Part shown: positions 17,592 to 27,556 of the stretch, one piece after another | Position numbering within the stretch: position 1 is the first letter of the stretch | Layout: each line of letters opens with the position of its first letter | Assembly (NCBI GenBank): GCA_019748235.1 | Contig: JAIEPU010000003.1 | Location: 1-53,777, forward strand | DNA: 53,777 bases | Direction: 5' to 3' | Origin: a bacterium | GTDB lineage: Bacteria; Planctomycetota; Planctomycetia; Kolteriales; Kolteriaceae | The notes under the pieces: generated by a model | Databases searched by the model: none | Told to the model about the DNA's origin: nothing | What the model saw: only the letters and a program-made list of their open reading frames with translations | Program-made: the position numbers and the translations under genes

Positions 17592-18842
17592 CTAACGTGG
17601 ATTGATCCACTGCTTCAAATGACGGGTGACGTATTGTTCCAAAAGTCGCCCCGCCACATACGATGTCGCGAGGGTCACCGTCACCATCGCAAGTAAATCC
17701 CAGACGCTACCGGTCGAGCGACCAATCACGATAAATGCAAACCATACTCCCACAGGCATCTGAAGGGCGAACAGCGGAAAGCTGGCGATACTGAATTCAC
17801 GAAGCCACCGATGAGCGAAGAGCCGGCCGACCAACCCACGGCGATTGGCCACATCGAACACCAAGAGAATATAGATCGGTACGCAGATCCCATGACGAAG
17901 TAACACGTATGGTATCCAGTCACCACTTCCCAAGATGAACGCGAGCAAGAGAATTCCAAAATCCGATCGCGCGAACCAGGCGTTGGACGTTTCCTTCTGC
18001 TCAAAAAAGGGATCATCTGCTCTGGAGCGTTGCTCGATCAAGGAAAGGGTGTGAAGTCGTCCAAGACAAATCCCCATTAGAAACTGCGGTAACCAGCACA
18101 AAGGATGAAAGCGAACGACCGTTAACCAGAAACCTCCCAATGTGGTTGGGACTGCCGTCCATGCATTTCCTTCAGGATTGATCACAAGGTAAAGCGTGGC
18201 GGGAAGAACTGACAATCCTGATAGAATACACGCCCGTCGAATGATTAGTCTTCGTGTGCCTGACGAACACCATTTCGATGCCCGAGGAAAAACAAAGTAG
18301 AAGGTCGCCATCGCGGAAAGCGCCCAAGCCGGCGCATTCCACCAGAGGGCGAACTTGGGAAACCATGCTTGAATAAGTGTGAGACTCGTTGACATTCCCC
18401 CCAACACATCGAGCAGCGATTGCTTTTTCGCGATCATCGGCATCACGGAGGGAAGTGGCGCCAGCAGTAGAAGAGAGATGAAGTAAAGCGGATAAAGCCG
18501 AACGAATCGACCGATCCAGAACTTCGTCGATGATCCTTTCAGACTTCCCTGATCATCGAGATAGACATACGTGAGCAGAAAGCCGGACAAAACGAAGAAT
18601 AGACCGGTCGCAATGTAACCGCTGCCGAGGATTCGGTGAATCGATTCGGGAAGCGCATCGAGCACGGGAAACCGCATGAGTCCTGCGTCATGCGCTTGCA
18701 CGACATGGAAGAAATAGATCGCGATCGCCGCTGAGATTCGAAGGCCATCGAGCCCCGGCAATAACGGACGATGCTTCGATGATGCCCCCCTTGACGATAT
18801 CGGCGTCACACGCGGAAGCGGTTCGGAAACTTGAATGATCAT
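17592..18842 (-). CDS. Acyltransferase 3 family membrane protein (OafA/YrhL-like)
   Basis: Product of 416 residues. The start ATG at 18842 (MIIQVSEPLP) follows AAAGGAC; the frame reaches back to 18887. The typical opening LPGLDGLRISAAIAIYFFH carries the His expected in the first membrane helix, and LSGFLLTYVYL and the ~10 hydrophobic segments fit the family. These enzymes move acyl groups, often acetyl, across the inner membrane onto surface sugars or lipids. The target is unknown. Context gives no polysaccharide cluster. Confidence 0.9.
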   Translation of the reverse strand: MIIQVSEPLPRVTPISSRGASSKHRPLLPGLDGLRISAAIAIYFFHVVQAHDAGLMRFPVLDALPESIHRILGSGYIATGLFFVLSGFLLTYVYLDDQGSLKGSSTKFWIGRFVRLYPLYFISLLLLAPLPSVMPMIAKKQSLLDVLGGMSTSLTLIQAWFPKFALWWNAPAWALSAMATFYFVFPRASKWCSSGTRRLIIRRACILSGLSVLPATLYLVINPEGNAWTAVPTTLGGFWLTVVRFHPLCWLPQFLMGICLGRLHTLSLIEQRSRADDPFFEQKETSNAWFARSDFGILLLAFILGSGDWIPYVLLRHGICVPIYILLVFDVANRRGLVGRLFAHRWLREFSIASFPLFALQMPVGVWFAFIVIGRSTGSVWDLLAMVTVTLATSYVAGRLLEQYVTRHLKQWINPR

Positions 18843-19132
18843 GAAACGAAGTCCTTTGGGAAAGCATGTCGCACATGCCATACCCATTGCGAACGGTGAC
18901 GGTCAAAAGAGACAGAGACGCGGTAGTGAGTGACGGAAGAATCCGATCGTGTGATTCGGGCGGCCCTGCCCTGGCGAGAAAAACTATTTCTAGCGAAATA
19001 GAACTGAGCGTTTGCGGCTATGAAAAGAGTTTCATGGAGAAAGCCGTTAAATACGTATCGCCCAACCATGATGAATCACGGGGATATTTGCTGGACTAGA
19101 CCGGTTTGATCCGCTCGAATGACACCTCTATG

Positions 19133-20617
19133 TCATTGATTTGATACCGACGAGCGAGATATTCGTCTGTTTTGCAGCCACCAGTAAACTGGCAACCCTA
19201 AAACAATGAACAAAAGTCCCATCCGAGACTCGAACGGCCGCGCCAGGTAGACTTGTGTGAGAAACCAGAGATAGGTCGTAACGAATAGAAATGGAACGAC
19301 GGGATAACCCCAAACTCGAAACGGTCTTCGTGCCTTCGGCTCACGCCAGCGCAGAATCGGGACTGCTAGAACAGTGAGCAAATAGAAAATGCTCGAGGCA
19401 AAGATCGCGAAGTTGGTCAATAAGTCGAAGATCGATTCTTGTTTCATCTGCGGGGCGATAGCCACGACCACCGTCGTCGCGATGACAAGAGCAGATGCGA
19501 GAAGAGCATGAGTAATGATCGCTTGGACGGGGGTGCGATAGGTCTTGTGAACGTCGCCGAATCGGGAACTGATATGTCCGTCACGTCCCATCGCATACGT
19601 CACACGCGGAGTAATAAGTAGATCGGAATTGATCGCTCCAAAGGTGCTACACATCAGAACGACCGCCATTGCGGATGCCCCGATCGGTCCAAAGACACTC
19701 GCCAAAACAACCTCGGCGGTGTGTTCTCCCGATGCAGCGACTTGCTCCATCGATAACACGCCGTGATAGGTAATGTTCGCGGTGATATAGAGCCCAAAGA
19801 TAATCAAGATGCCCAGCAGAATTGCTCTGACGACGTTTCGTCTGGGGCGCTTGATTTCTTCGGCGACCGGCGTCACTCCGTGCCAGCCGTTATAAGCCCA
19901 CATCACCGCGAGTAGTGCAACACTAAATCGGGAAGTGAATGACGCGTCCGTAGAAACGGGAATCGTGGTCGAGTAGTTCTCGAGACGAATGGCGCTAAAT
20001 CCGATGATGCTGATCAGAATTGGTACGAAGCCAACGAAGGCGAGAAAGCCGACCTTAATCCAAGTCGTGGCATTTTGAAGAAAGCCTCCCCAGATCACAC
20101 CTCGAATATTGACGGCCGCGATGAAGCAAATCACGACGACGGAGCAGATTCCTTTCCCCCAAAGATCCAATTCAAGCCCAACGAGCGCCGACAACGCTTG
20201 AGAGAAAATAACCGCGAGCGCACCGGTGGTGGCAGGCCGATTGAAAAGGACTTCGGTCCATCCAAAGAGAAATCCACCAAGCGGACCATAAGCACGCCTG
20301 ATGTAGAGATAGGGTCCCCCCGCCCCCGGCATCATGGCTGCGAGTTCTGAAAAGCAAAGTCCTCCCAAAGCACACAGGATCGCGCCGAGCACCCAAACGG
20401 AAACAATCGCGGGAAATGAACCAAGCTGCGTCGCGATGTTCCCCGGCTTCACGAAAATTCCCGAGCCAATGACGCCGCCCACTACGAGCGCAATGGCCGA
20501 CCCAAACCCAAGCACCCGGGCGAGCCTGACGGGTCGCTCCACGACAACGTTGACCCCTTGGGGATGGAATTCTGATGGGAGCGAATGTATTTCCGGATCG
20601 GTAACTGGGCTCGCCAT
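19133..20617 (-). CDS. APC-superfamily amino-acid permease
   Basis: Product of 494 residues. The chosen ATG at 20617 (MASPVTDPEI) has GAGGGA upstream; the open frame continues to 20896 but that part has no membrane-transporter character. The first helix begins with GFGSAIALVVGGVIGSGIF, the substrate-binding GxGIF signature, and about 12 membrane helices follow, with a GGPYLYIRRAYGP motif in helix 3. It is a proton- or exchange-coupled amino-acid/polyamine transporter of the inner membrane. Substrate not determined; the aminotransferase (20981) is divergent and could share a theme of amino-acid use. Confidence 0.92.
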   Translation of the reverse strand: MASPVTDPEIHSLPSEFHPQGVNVVVERPVRLARVLGFGSAIALVVGGVIGSGIFVKPGNIATQLGSFPAIVSVWVLGAILCALGGLCFSELAAMMPGAGGPYLYIRRAYGPLGGFLFGWTEVLFNRPATTGALAVIFSQALSALVGLELDLWGKGICSVVVICFIAAVNIRGVIWGGFLQNATTWIKVGFLAFVGFVPILISIIGFSAIRLENYSTTIPVSTDASFTSRFSVALLAVMWAYNGWHGVTPVAEEIKRPRRNVVRAILLGILIIFGLYITANITYHGVLSMEQVAASGEHTAEVVLASVFGPIGASAMAVVLMCSTFGAINSDLLITPRVTYAMGRDGHISSRFGDVHKTYRTPVQAIITHALLASALVIATTVVVAIAPQMKQESIFDLLTNFAIFASSIFYLLTVLAVPILRWREPKARRPFRVWGYPVVPFLFVTTYLWFLTQVYLARPFESRMGLLFIVLGLPVYWWLQNRRISRSSVSNQ

Positions 20618-20980
20618 CGCATGAATTCCCTCGTGATGTGCGTTCCATCCTGACATGATCATGCCGATGAGGCAAACAAGATCGGACGTTCGTCGTGATG
20701 GAGCTTCATTGAATCGATGCAGTTCTTCTCCAAGCAAAGCGAGTGCCAAGAGCCGAAAGAGATAGGCTGGCTTCGTCCACTCGTGAATTGCACCAGTAGG
20801 CGACTTCGGCAATTCGAGGTCACCAGCGCGATCCATGAAGCATTTCAATGATGCTTCGCGGTCCGATAGCCAATTCCATCGAAAGAATGTAAACAAAGAT
20901 CTTTCTTAAGGGCGGCCCATTATCCTCCCTTCGAGATTCTTAATTCAGCAACTCATCTTGCATCGACGGAGCGGAGTGAC
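20618..20980. other. Gap of ~360 bases between divergent permease and aminotransferase
   Basis: Probably the regulatory region of both divergent genes. Much of it is open in the permease frame but lacks family-like sequence. I see no clear operator palindrome or riboswitch-like structure. Confidence 0.45.
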
Positions 20981-22180
20981 GTGACCCTTTCCAACCATCG
21001 CCTTGCGGGACGCGTGCAGTATTTCGGGGAGTCGGTCATTCGCGACATGACTCGGTGGGCTATTAGACATCAGGCCGTCAACCTGGCGCAAGGAATGCCC
21101 GACTACGATCCGCCTGAGGAAATCAAAGAGGCGGCATGCAAGGCGATCCGAGATGGATTCAATCAATATGCCGTCACCTGGGGGACGCCGGATCTTCGAC
21201 AAGCAATTTCCGAGAAGATCAAACGATTTAACGGCATCGCCAGCCATCCCGACCGCAACATCACGGTCTGCTGCGGCGCGACCGAATGCATGATGGCCTC
21301 TCTTCTCGCGATCATCAACCCGGGAGATGAGGTGATCGTCTTTCAACCCTTCTATGAGAACTATGGACCGGATGGACTCATCTCCGGGGCCAAGCCAGTT
21401 TGGGTACATCTGAAAGGACCGGATTGGTCGCTTGATCTCGACGAACTTCGAGATGCATTTTCCGATCGGACGAAGGCGATCATCATAAACACACCAAACA
21501 ACCCGACGGGAAAGGTTTTCACACGCGATGAACTCTCCGTGATCGCCGAACTTTGCATCAAGCATGACTCGATCGCTATCGCGGACGAGATCTATGAACA
21601 CATCATCTATGTCAATGAACCACACGTGAGCATCGCGACGCTGCCTGGAATGGAAGAACGGACCATCACGATCGGCGGTCTTTCGAAGACATTCAGCATG
21701 ACTGGATGGAGGCTGGGCTACTGCATCGCCCCCGAGGACCTCACGAACGGTATTCGCAAAGTGCATGACTTCTTGACGGTGGGGGCGGCCCATCCACTAC
21801 AAGTCGCCGGCGCGGCGGCGATGCGACTCCCGGATAGCTATTTCGCAAATCTACGTCACGAGTATCAGCGCCGTCGCGATGTATTCTTACCCTATCTCAC
21901 GGAATCGGGATTTCGATTCACCTCTCCTGATGGAGCCTATTACGTTCTCGCGGAATTCGATCGCCGAGGATTTGAGGACGATGTCGCATTCTCGCGGTGG
22001 CTGGTTGAGCATGGTGGAGTCGCCACCGTCCCCGCGAGCAGCTTTTATTCACCCAAAACTCTCGGAAGCCACATGATCCGCTTCATGTTCGCGAAGCAGG
22101 AAGCGACGCTTCACGAGGCGGGAGAACGATTGCGACGAGTCCCGGAGTTATTGAAAACTCGACAACGGACAATTTCGTAA
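20981..22180 (+). CDS. Class I/II aminotransferase
   Basis: Product of 399 residues, the family's normal length, starting at a GTG (20981) after a GGAG. Fold-type I PLP features are in order: GMPDYDPPEEI near 38-48, the CCGATECM turn near 105, NTPNNPTGKVF near 170, the DEIYEH Asp/Tyr near 200, and the PLP Lys in GGLSKTFSMTGWRLGY near 235. The pattern fits the aspartate/methionine/kynurenine aminotransferase I-gamma-like branch (YbdL/KAT type). It moves an amino group from an amino acid to a 2-oxo acid in the cytoplasm; the exact substrate is open. Confidence 0.93.
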   Translation: MTLSNHRLAGRVQYFGESVIRDMTRWAIRHQAVNLAQGMPDYDPPEEIKEAACKAIRDGFNQYAVTWGTPDLRQAISEKIKRFNGIASHPDRNITVCCGATECMMASLLAIINPGDEVIVFQPFYENYGPDGLISGAKPVWVHLKGPDWSLDLDELRDAFSDRTKAIIINTPNNPTGKVFTRDELSVIAELCIKHDSIAIADEIYEHIIYVNEPHVSIATLPGMEERTITIGGLSKTFSMTGWRLGYCIAPEDLTNGIRKVHDFLTVGAAHPLQVAGAAAMRLPDSYFANLRHEYQRRRDVFLPYLTESGFRFTSPDGAYYVLAEFDRRGFEDDVAFSRWLVEHGGVATVPASSFYSPKTLGSHMIRFMFAKQEATLHEAGERLRRVPELLKTRQRTIS

Positions 22181-22202
22181 GCGGAGATTCTTAAACGTCG
22201 AA

Positions 22203-23450
22203 TTAGACCTCTGTCGATGGTTCGGCGAGCGATTCTCTGGGCAGTTCGACTCGTTCGATTCTAATTCGTTCGACCGCGCGATCAGTCGCTTCAAGGACCA
22301 AAAGCTTCATGGTGCCGTCAATGAATTCGTCACCCACTCGTGGAATATGCCCGAGCTTCATCGTCAAATAACCGCCGATGGTGTCGTAATCGTCGCCGTC
22401 GGGAATATTCAGGCCGAGCCGTTCATTAATCGTGTCAATGCCCACCCAGCCGTCAATCTCACAACTGTTGCCGTCGATATTCCGGACCGATGGAACCTCC
22501 TCCTCGTCATATTCGTCCTTGATCTCGCCGATAATTTCCTCAATGACATCCTCGATGGTTACCAGTCCCGCAACACCTCCATACGAATCGAGAACGATGG
22601 CGATGTGAATACCGTTTCGGAATTCGCGAAGCAACACATCGACCGGCTTGTCCTCTTGAACGTAAACCGGCTGCCGCAGCGTAATATTCGCGAGCGTCTT
22701 CGGGGTATCCGACGTTCCGAGATGAGGAAGCAAATCCTTCGCGTAAAGTATTCCAATGACCTCGTCTCGATTGTCGTGATAAACTGGCGTGCGCGAGTGA
22801 CCCGATTCGATGACCTCGATGCGAGCTTCCTCGATCGTAAGGGAATCGGGAAGCATGATGATATCGGTGCGCGGAGTCATGATCTGGCTCACTTCCACCT
22901 CGTGCAGGTCCATCATCCCCGCGATCATATCCACGGCATCACCCGCGATTTGGCCCTCTCGCTCTCCTTCGTTGACGACCGTTTTGATCTCTTCATGGAT
23001 CGAATTCGCATTCACGTCCTCATCTCTGCCGCTTGCAATGCTGAACACGGCATTTGAGAACCATGAGATCCATAAAACTGGGAGAAGAGTTAAACGGACC
23101 AAGGAGAGAACAGGCCAAGTCCAGTAAAGAAACGGCTCCGCGAAATTCTCTCCTAACGGACGCGCCAGCCAATTTTCTAGCGCGACTAATGCAATCCAGA
23201 TGGTGCCGAGATAAACGATCCAATGCTGCCACCAGCGGACCGTCGTTTCAGATTCTGGTAAACACGCGAAAAAGGTGGCGATGACTAGTCCGAAGAGAAG
23301 GATTCGCATTCCGCCCCGCACCGCCAAACTGACATCATCATCGTGGGCAAGAATCCGGCGGAGGACATCGCGGTTCCTGGTGCTGCAGTATCGTTCGAGT
23401 TTGTTACGCGAAAACTCCGTGAGGGCGCCCAGCGCGGCCGCACCGAACAA
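22203..23450 (-). CDS. CorC/HlyC-type CNNM-CBS transporter
   Basis: About 415 residues: a CNNM/DUF21 membrane part (~1-170), two CBS domains (~195-310; SQIMTPRTDIIMLPD and VTIEDVIEEIIGEIKDE are classic) and a C-terminal CorC_HlyC domain (~330-405). Family members move magnesium or related ions, or tune such transport. The first in-frame canonical start is TTG at 23450, which clips the first membrane helix. The frame is open upstream with membrane-like sequence (IEAGVWFCFVGLL), and an ATA at 23486 overlaps the ybeY stop, so translation may start there. Last gene of the phoH-pgpH-ybeY-corC run. Confidence 0.88.
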   Translation of the reverse strand: MFGAAALGALTEFSRNKLERYCSTRNRDVLRRILAHDDDVSLAVRGGMRILLFGLVIATFFACLPESETTVRWWQHWIVYLGTIWIALVALENWLARPLGENFAEPFLYWTWPVLSLVRLTLLPVLWISWFSNAVFSIASGRDEDVNANSIHEEIKTVVNEGEREGQIAGDAVDMIAGMMDLHEVEVSQIMTPRTDIIMLPDSLTIEEARIEVIESGHSRTPVYHDNRDEVIGILYAKDLLPHLGTSDTPKTLANITLRQPVYVQEDKPVDVLLREFRNGIHIAIVLDSYGGVAGLVTIEDVIEEIIGEIKDEYDEEEVPSVRNIDGNSCEIDGWVGIDTINERLGLNIPDGDDYDTIGGYLTMKLGHIPRVGDEFIDGTMKLLVLEATDRAVERIRIERVELPRESLAEPSTEV

Positions 23451-23482
23451 AAGGCCGACGAAACAGAACCATACTCCAGCTT

Positions 23483-24055
23483 CTATGAGGTGCGGCGTGA
23501 CGACGTACTCCCCTTCTTCGAAACTCTTTTCTTCGAAGCTGACGGTCTCTTCAACGCTCGAGTTTCAACGTCAGCCGAAGGGACGAACTCCTTCAGCAGT
23601 TTTGCCTGGCGTTTATGCATCACCTTTTTATCCGCCGGTTCGTGATCATCGTACCCGACAAGATGGAGCAGACCGTGAATGACGTACAGCAATAATTCAC
23701 GGTCGGGAGCATGACCAAATCGTTCACCCTGTGAAATGGCATGATCAGCGCTGATGACGATCTCGCCTCGCAGTGGGATTTCATCCGATTCCGAGTAAGG
23801 AAAGGTGATAACGTCTGTCGGGTAGTCATGCCGCAAATGGTCACGATTGACTTGATGAATCGTTGGATCATCGACGAAGGCGAGTTCGATTTCTGCGGAT
23901 AGAACCTCTTCCGCCATCAGCACGTCACGGACCAGACGCCGAAGCAAGGATCGCGATATCGGTAAGGATCGCTGGTGATTAGCGATTTCCACAGAGAACT
24001 TCTTAGGCACGATATACTCGATTGGCTCTTCGAGAGATAAGGGTAAGTCAGGCAT
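23483..24055 (-). CDS. ybeY: Endoribonuclease YbeY
   Basis: Product of 190 residues. The zinc site HGLLHLVGYDDHEP (H127, H131, H138) is the YbeY signature; RHDYPTDVITFPY (~75-87) is the second conserved block. YbeY is a metal-dependent single-strand RNase needed for 16S rRNA 3'-end maturation and 70S quality control. The tail beyond ~160 is a Lys/Ser-rich extension not needed for the fold. It starts seven bases after the pgpH stop and its own stop overlaps the likely start region of the corC gene, so the genes are translated as one unit. Confidence 0.96.
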   Translation of the reverse strand: MPDLPLSLEEPIEYIVPKKFSVEIANHQRSLPISRSLLRRLVRDVLMAEEVLSAEIELAFVDDPTIHQVNRDHLRHDYPTDVITFPYSESDEIPLRGEIVISADHAISQGERFGHAPDRELLLYVIHGLLHLVGYDDHEPADKKVMHKRQAKLLKEFVPSADVETRALKRPSASKKRVSKKGSTSSRRTS

Positions 24056-24062
24056 CCGTGTG

Positions 24063-26300
24063 CTACACCGCTGCCGGATATTTGATCCGGCCGTGATAAA
24101 CAGCGGTTAGCGACTTCTTGAGACTCTGCTCGATCGCCTGAATCTCCTGGAGCGTGATGCCGCACTCATCGAATTGACCGTCGAGGAGCCGGTTGAGCAT
24201 GAGGTTATGAACAAGCTTTTCGATTCGAGCGGGTGTCGGATCACTGAGGGCACGGCTGGCGCTCTCCACACAGTCCGACAGCATCATGACGGCTGCCTCT
24301 TTCGTTTGCGGCTTTGGTCCAGGATATCGGAACGCCGCCTCATCGACCTCTTCCTCTGGGTCGGGACGACTTTGCAATTCGCGAGTCGCTTCGTGGAAGA
24401 AGTAATCGACGAGCGTCGTTCCATGATGTTGTTCGATCATGTCCATGATCGCGCGTGGGAGATGATGTTCCCTCGCCAATTCCATTCCATCCTTGACGTG
24501 CCCGATGATGATCAGGGTACTGATGGCCGGGGCGATGTGTTCGTGCCGATTGACTTCGTCGGGCCCCTTATTTTCGATGAAGTATTGAGGCTTCAGCATC
24601 TTGCCGACGTCGTGAAAGAGCGCGCCGACTCGAACAAGAAGGGAATTACAGCCGATGGCTTTAGCGGCAGCCTCACCGATAATCGATACGCTGACGCTGT
24701 GGTTATACGTTCCGGGCGCGCGGCGAATCAAATCCTGTAATAACGGATGACTGCTGTCGGCCAATTCGATGAGGCTGATATCGGTGACGATTCCGAAGAG
24801 GGATTCGACGAACGGAAGACTCCCACTCATGACAAAGCCCGCAATGAGCCCGCATCCGAAGAGCCGAACGGAGTCAAGGAAGACGAGCGTCAATGTTTTG
24901 TCGAGAAGTAAGCCCACGCCAATTTCGATCGCGGCATAGACGAGACCGGCTACCAATCCAACGAGAATCGGCTTGGTTCGCGAGCGAACCGAATCGAGCA
25001 AGAGGACACCGGCCACGGTTCCCCCCGCGAGCACCGCCAATTCTTCCATCGGTTGCGGCTGGCAGACCGCGATGAGTATGGAAAGGCCGACCGCCATCAC
25101 CGATGCCATTTGGCGGTTGTAAGAAATCGCCAAATAGAAGGAGCAAACCGCGAGGGGCACCAACTCAGCCCGATACGGTTCGATGCTAAAAACCCGGGCC
25201 AATGCCAACGTCGCCAAGAAGATACCTGACAAGACGACGATCTGGCGGAAGCTCTTCACAATCACCGACTCAGTGACGATCAGATAGAAGCTGGAAAGGA
25301 GAGTTACCACCCCCACAAGCGTCAGCAGCCCGAAAAGTCGTCGGTAAAACGCCCATGAGTTCCACGACCGTTGGGCGAGCAGTTCTCGGTGCTCATCCTG
25401 AAGAAGACGAAGCTGCTCCTGGCCGATCTCGGAATTGAGCTCAACCACCAACGAATTGGTCGCGTATTCATCGACAATCGGTTCGACGGCCCCCATCGCC
25501 TGCCGCTGCACTTCCTTCGTCTCTTGTTCGTCAAAAGTGAGGGTTGGTTGAAGCTTCGGGACGAGTACCTTCAAAACGGTCACCGCACCCTCTTTGAATT
25601 CCTGGCGAAGGGACTTCGAAAGAGCGCCATCCTCTTGCGGCAACAATGGAAGATAAACGGCATCGAGCTTGGGTAGATACTTCACATTCGATCCGACCGG
25701 TCGAACTTCGATCAGACTCGTTTCGCGCTTGGCGTCGGTCGGGATATTGGCGGAGTCGAGCAGTCCGTATCGAACGAATGGATCGAGGACACGGTCGATC
25801 GATTTGTTGAATGCCACCGCGCCCGCTTCGCTCGGAATGAGCTCCCGCATCTTGGTGAAGAGTTCGGGAGTCAATCCCCATTCATTCGCCATGACGGAAT
25901 TGAGTTCATCGAATGCTTTTGCTTTACCGATTCCCTCTGCCAGCGCGTGCATCCCCTCGCGGACTTTCTCAATCGGTTGCGGATTATGGGAGAACACCCA
26001 AGGAGCTTCTCGCGCGGCCCGTTCACGGGCGTTTCGGGTTTCGGTAACGTTCTCTATCTGAAGCGGAACGGCAAGGCGGATTTCGCGATGAGCACGCTGT
26101 CCGAGGCGGTAGGTGAATGGTGGACCACCGACCGCGAGAATGGCCGTTGCCGCCAAACCCGCGAGGATGACCACGATGACGCGGGGCCAAAAGCCGGACC
26201 AGAACGAGGGACGTTCCCCCGTTTCCAGGCTCCCTGTGGACTTGGCTCTCAGAAAATCAAGACGATTCGTCGTCCGGCGTCGCCGGTCAACCGAAAACAT
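24063..26300 (-). CDS. pgpH: 7TM-HD family cyclic-di-AMP phosphodiesterase (PgpH type)
   Basis: About 745 residues; the ATG at 26300 (MFSVDRRRRT) is preferred over one seven codons earlier. One N-terminal membrane helix (~40-60) is followed by a ~250-residue extracytoplasmic 7TMR-HDED domain, about seven membrane helices (~325-500), and a cytoplasmic HD domain with ALFHDVGKMLKP, NRHEHI and EHH motifs (the metal-binding His/Asp set). PgpH cleaves c-di-AMP to pApA, controlling potassium and osmotic balance. The position between phoH and ybeY is a widely conserved order that supports the assignment. A Kup transporter lies further along, at 39989. Confidence 0.92.
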   Translation of the reverse strand: MFSVDRRRRTTNRLDFLRAKSTGSLETGERPSFWSGFWPRVIVVILAGLAATAILAVGGPPFTYRLGQRAHREIRLAVPLQIENVTETRNARERAAREAPWVFSHNPQPIEKVREGMHALAEGIGKAKAFDELNSVMANEWGLTPELFTKMRELIPSEAGAVAFNKSIDRVLDPFVRYGLLDSANIPTDAKRETSLIEVRPVGSNVKYLPKLDAVYLPLLPQEDGALSKSLRQEFKEGAVTVLKVLVPKLQPTLTFDEQETKEVQRQAMGAVEPIVDEYATNSLVVELNSEIGQEQLRLLQDEHRELLAQRSWNSWAFYRRLFGLLTLVGVVTLLSSFYLIVTESVIVKSFRQIVVLSGIFLATLALARVFSIEPYRAELVPLAVCSFYLAISYNRQMASVMAVGLSILIAVCQPQPMEELAVLAGGTVAGVLLLDSVRSRTKPILVGLVAGLVYAAIEIGVGLLLDKTLTLVFLDSVRLFGCGLIAGFVMSGSLPFVESLFGIVTDISLIELADSSHPLLQDLIRRAPGTYNHSVSVSIIGEAAAKAIGCNSLLVRVGALFHDVGKMLKPQYFIENKGPDEVNRHEHIAPAISTLIIIGHVKDGMELAREHHLPRAIMDMIEQHHGTTLVDYFFHEATRELQSRPDPEEEVDEAAFRYPGPKPQTKEAAVMMLSDCVESASRALSDPTPARIEKLVHNLMLNRLLDGQFDECGITLQEIQAIEQSLKKSLTAVYHGRIKYPAAV

Positions 26301-26380
26301 CGCTACTCTCAATGCCGCCAAGGATCATGGACAGTAATTGCGGGCTCGGCGGCATGCCGCACCGCATCGGTCGACCGAAA

Positions 26381-27400
26381 TCACTCGTTCGACACATTCG
26401 TATCCGCATTTTTTGATCCGTCCGCCGAAGCAGAGTCCTCGCTTCGATGTGGGATCGGCTTCTCGTAAGCCTTCACGATCGCCTGCACCAAGCGGTGCCG
26501 GACAATGTCCGTTTTCTCCATTCGCACGACGGCAACGTTTTCGATTCGATCCAACCGGACAACGGCATCCTTCAGACCACTTCGCGTTCCGGGAGGCAGA
26601 TCCACTTGCGTCACATCTCCCGTGACGACGATCTTGGACCCTTGCCCCATTCGGGTCAAAAACATCTGCATCTGCGAGATCGTGGTGTTTTGCCCTTCAT
26701 CAAGGATGATGAACGAGTCGTTGAGAGTGCGCCCTCGCATGTACGCGAGAGGTGCCATTTCAATCGCATCGTTCTCCATGAACGCCTTGACCTTCTCGTA
26801 ATCGAGCATGTCACGCAAGGCGTCGAGCAACGGCCGAAGGTAAGGGTTCACCTTGGCCTGCATGTCACCTGGAAGAAAGCCTAGCTTCTCTCCTGCCTCA
26901 ACGGCGGGTCGAACCAAGACGATCCTTTTGATACGTCTTTGATGCATTTCCTCAAGTGCTTGGGCTACAGCGAGAAAGGTCTTTCCCGTTCCCGCAGGGC
27001 CGACGCAGAAAACGAGGTCATTATTTCGCATCGCCTCGACGTACTGCCTCTGGCCCGGGGTTTTCGTGCGTAGCCGCACCACGGGACCAACGATCTCTGC
27101 AGGGCCTCCATCGCGAGGCCCAACGGGGATCGCATCAGAGGAGGGATTCATCTGATCAATGAGAATGCGAACATCCGAGGAAGAGATGTCCTGTTGCTGG
27201 CGATACTTTTCCCTGAGTTGATCCAGAATCTTCTGGCCGATTTCCACTTGTTCCGGGGCACCTTGGATGGAAACCTTTCCGCTCCGAGCGACGACCTTTA
27301 GGCCAAGGACATCTCGGAACAATCGCAGGTTTTCATCTCGACTCCCGAAAAGGGCGATCGCCTCGTCCCGGTCGATCCCCTCTAGCGTCGTTTCTGCCAT
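26381..27400 (-). CDS. phoH: PhoH-like ATPase
   Basis: Product of 339 residues. The start ATG at 27400 (MAETTLEGID) follows GGAGG closely; the frame continues upstream without a site. An N-terminal KH-like module (~1-70) precedes the ATPase: Walker A GPAGTGKT at 134-141, Walker B-type IILDEGQNTT, and VTGDVTQVDLP. This is the PhoH/YbeZ-type RNA-associated ATPase that works with YbeY in ribosome quality control, matching its place upstream of pgpH and ybeY. The C-terminus is a short acidic, Ser/Asn-rich tail. Confidence 0.95.
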   Translation of the reverse strand: MAETTLEGIDRDEAIALFGSRDENLRLFRDVLGLKVVARSGKVSIQGAPEQVEIGQKILDQLREKYRQQQDISSSDVRILIDQMNPSSDAIPVGPRDGGPAEIVGPVVRLRTKTPGQRQYVEAMRNNDLVFCVGPAGTGKTFLAVAQALEEMHQRRIKRIVLVRPAVEAGEKLGFLPGDMQAKVNPYLRPLLDALRDMLDYEKVKAFMENDAIEMAPLAYMRGRTLNDSFIILDEGQNTTISQMQMFLTRMGQGSKIVVTGDVTQVDLPPGTRSGLKDAVVRLDRIENVAVVRMEKTDIVRHRLVQAIVKAYEKPIPHRSEDSASADGSKNADTNVSNE

Positions 27401-27556
27401 GCCCCTCCAGTTAAGTGGAAGCCCTCTGTAGTCGTACCCAATATTGTACCGGTCATCCGCCGAAGGCGCCTGCTCCGTTTGGCAGAAGTTGCCTCGAAGC
27501 GTCATTTCGGTCGTCGACGGGAGCGATTAAGTCAATTCGCCAACTCTCTTATCCCG

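Noticed and set aside
20618..20896. N-terminal extension of the amino-acid permease
   Set aside because: Open in frame but has no transporter-like sequence; GAGGGA supports the start at 20617.
22347..23057. 236-codon plus-strand frame over the CorC-type gene
   Set aside because: Antisense to conserved CBS/CorC domains.
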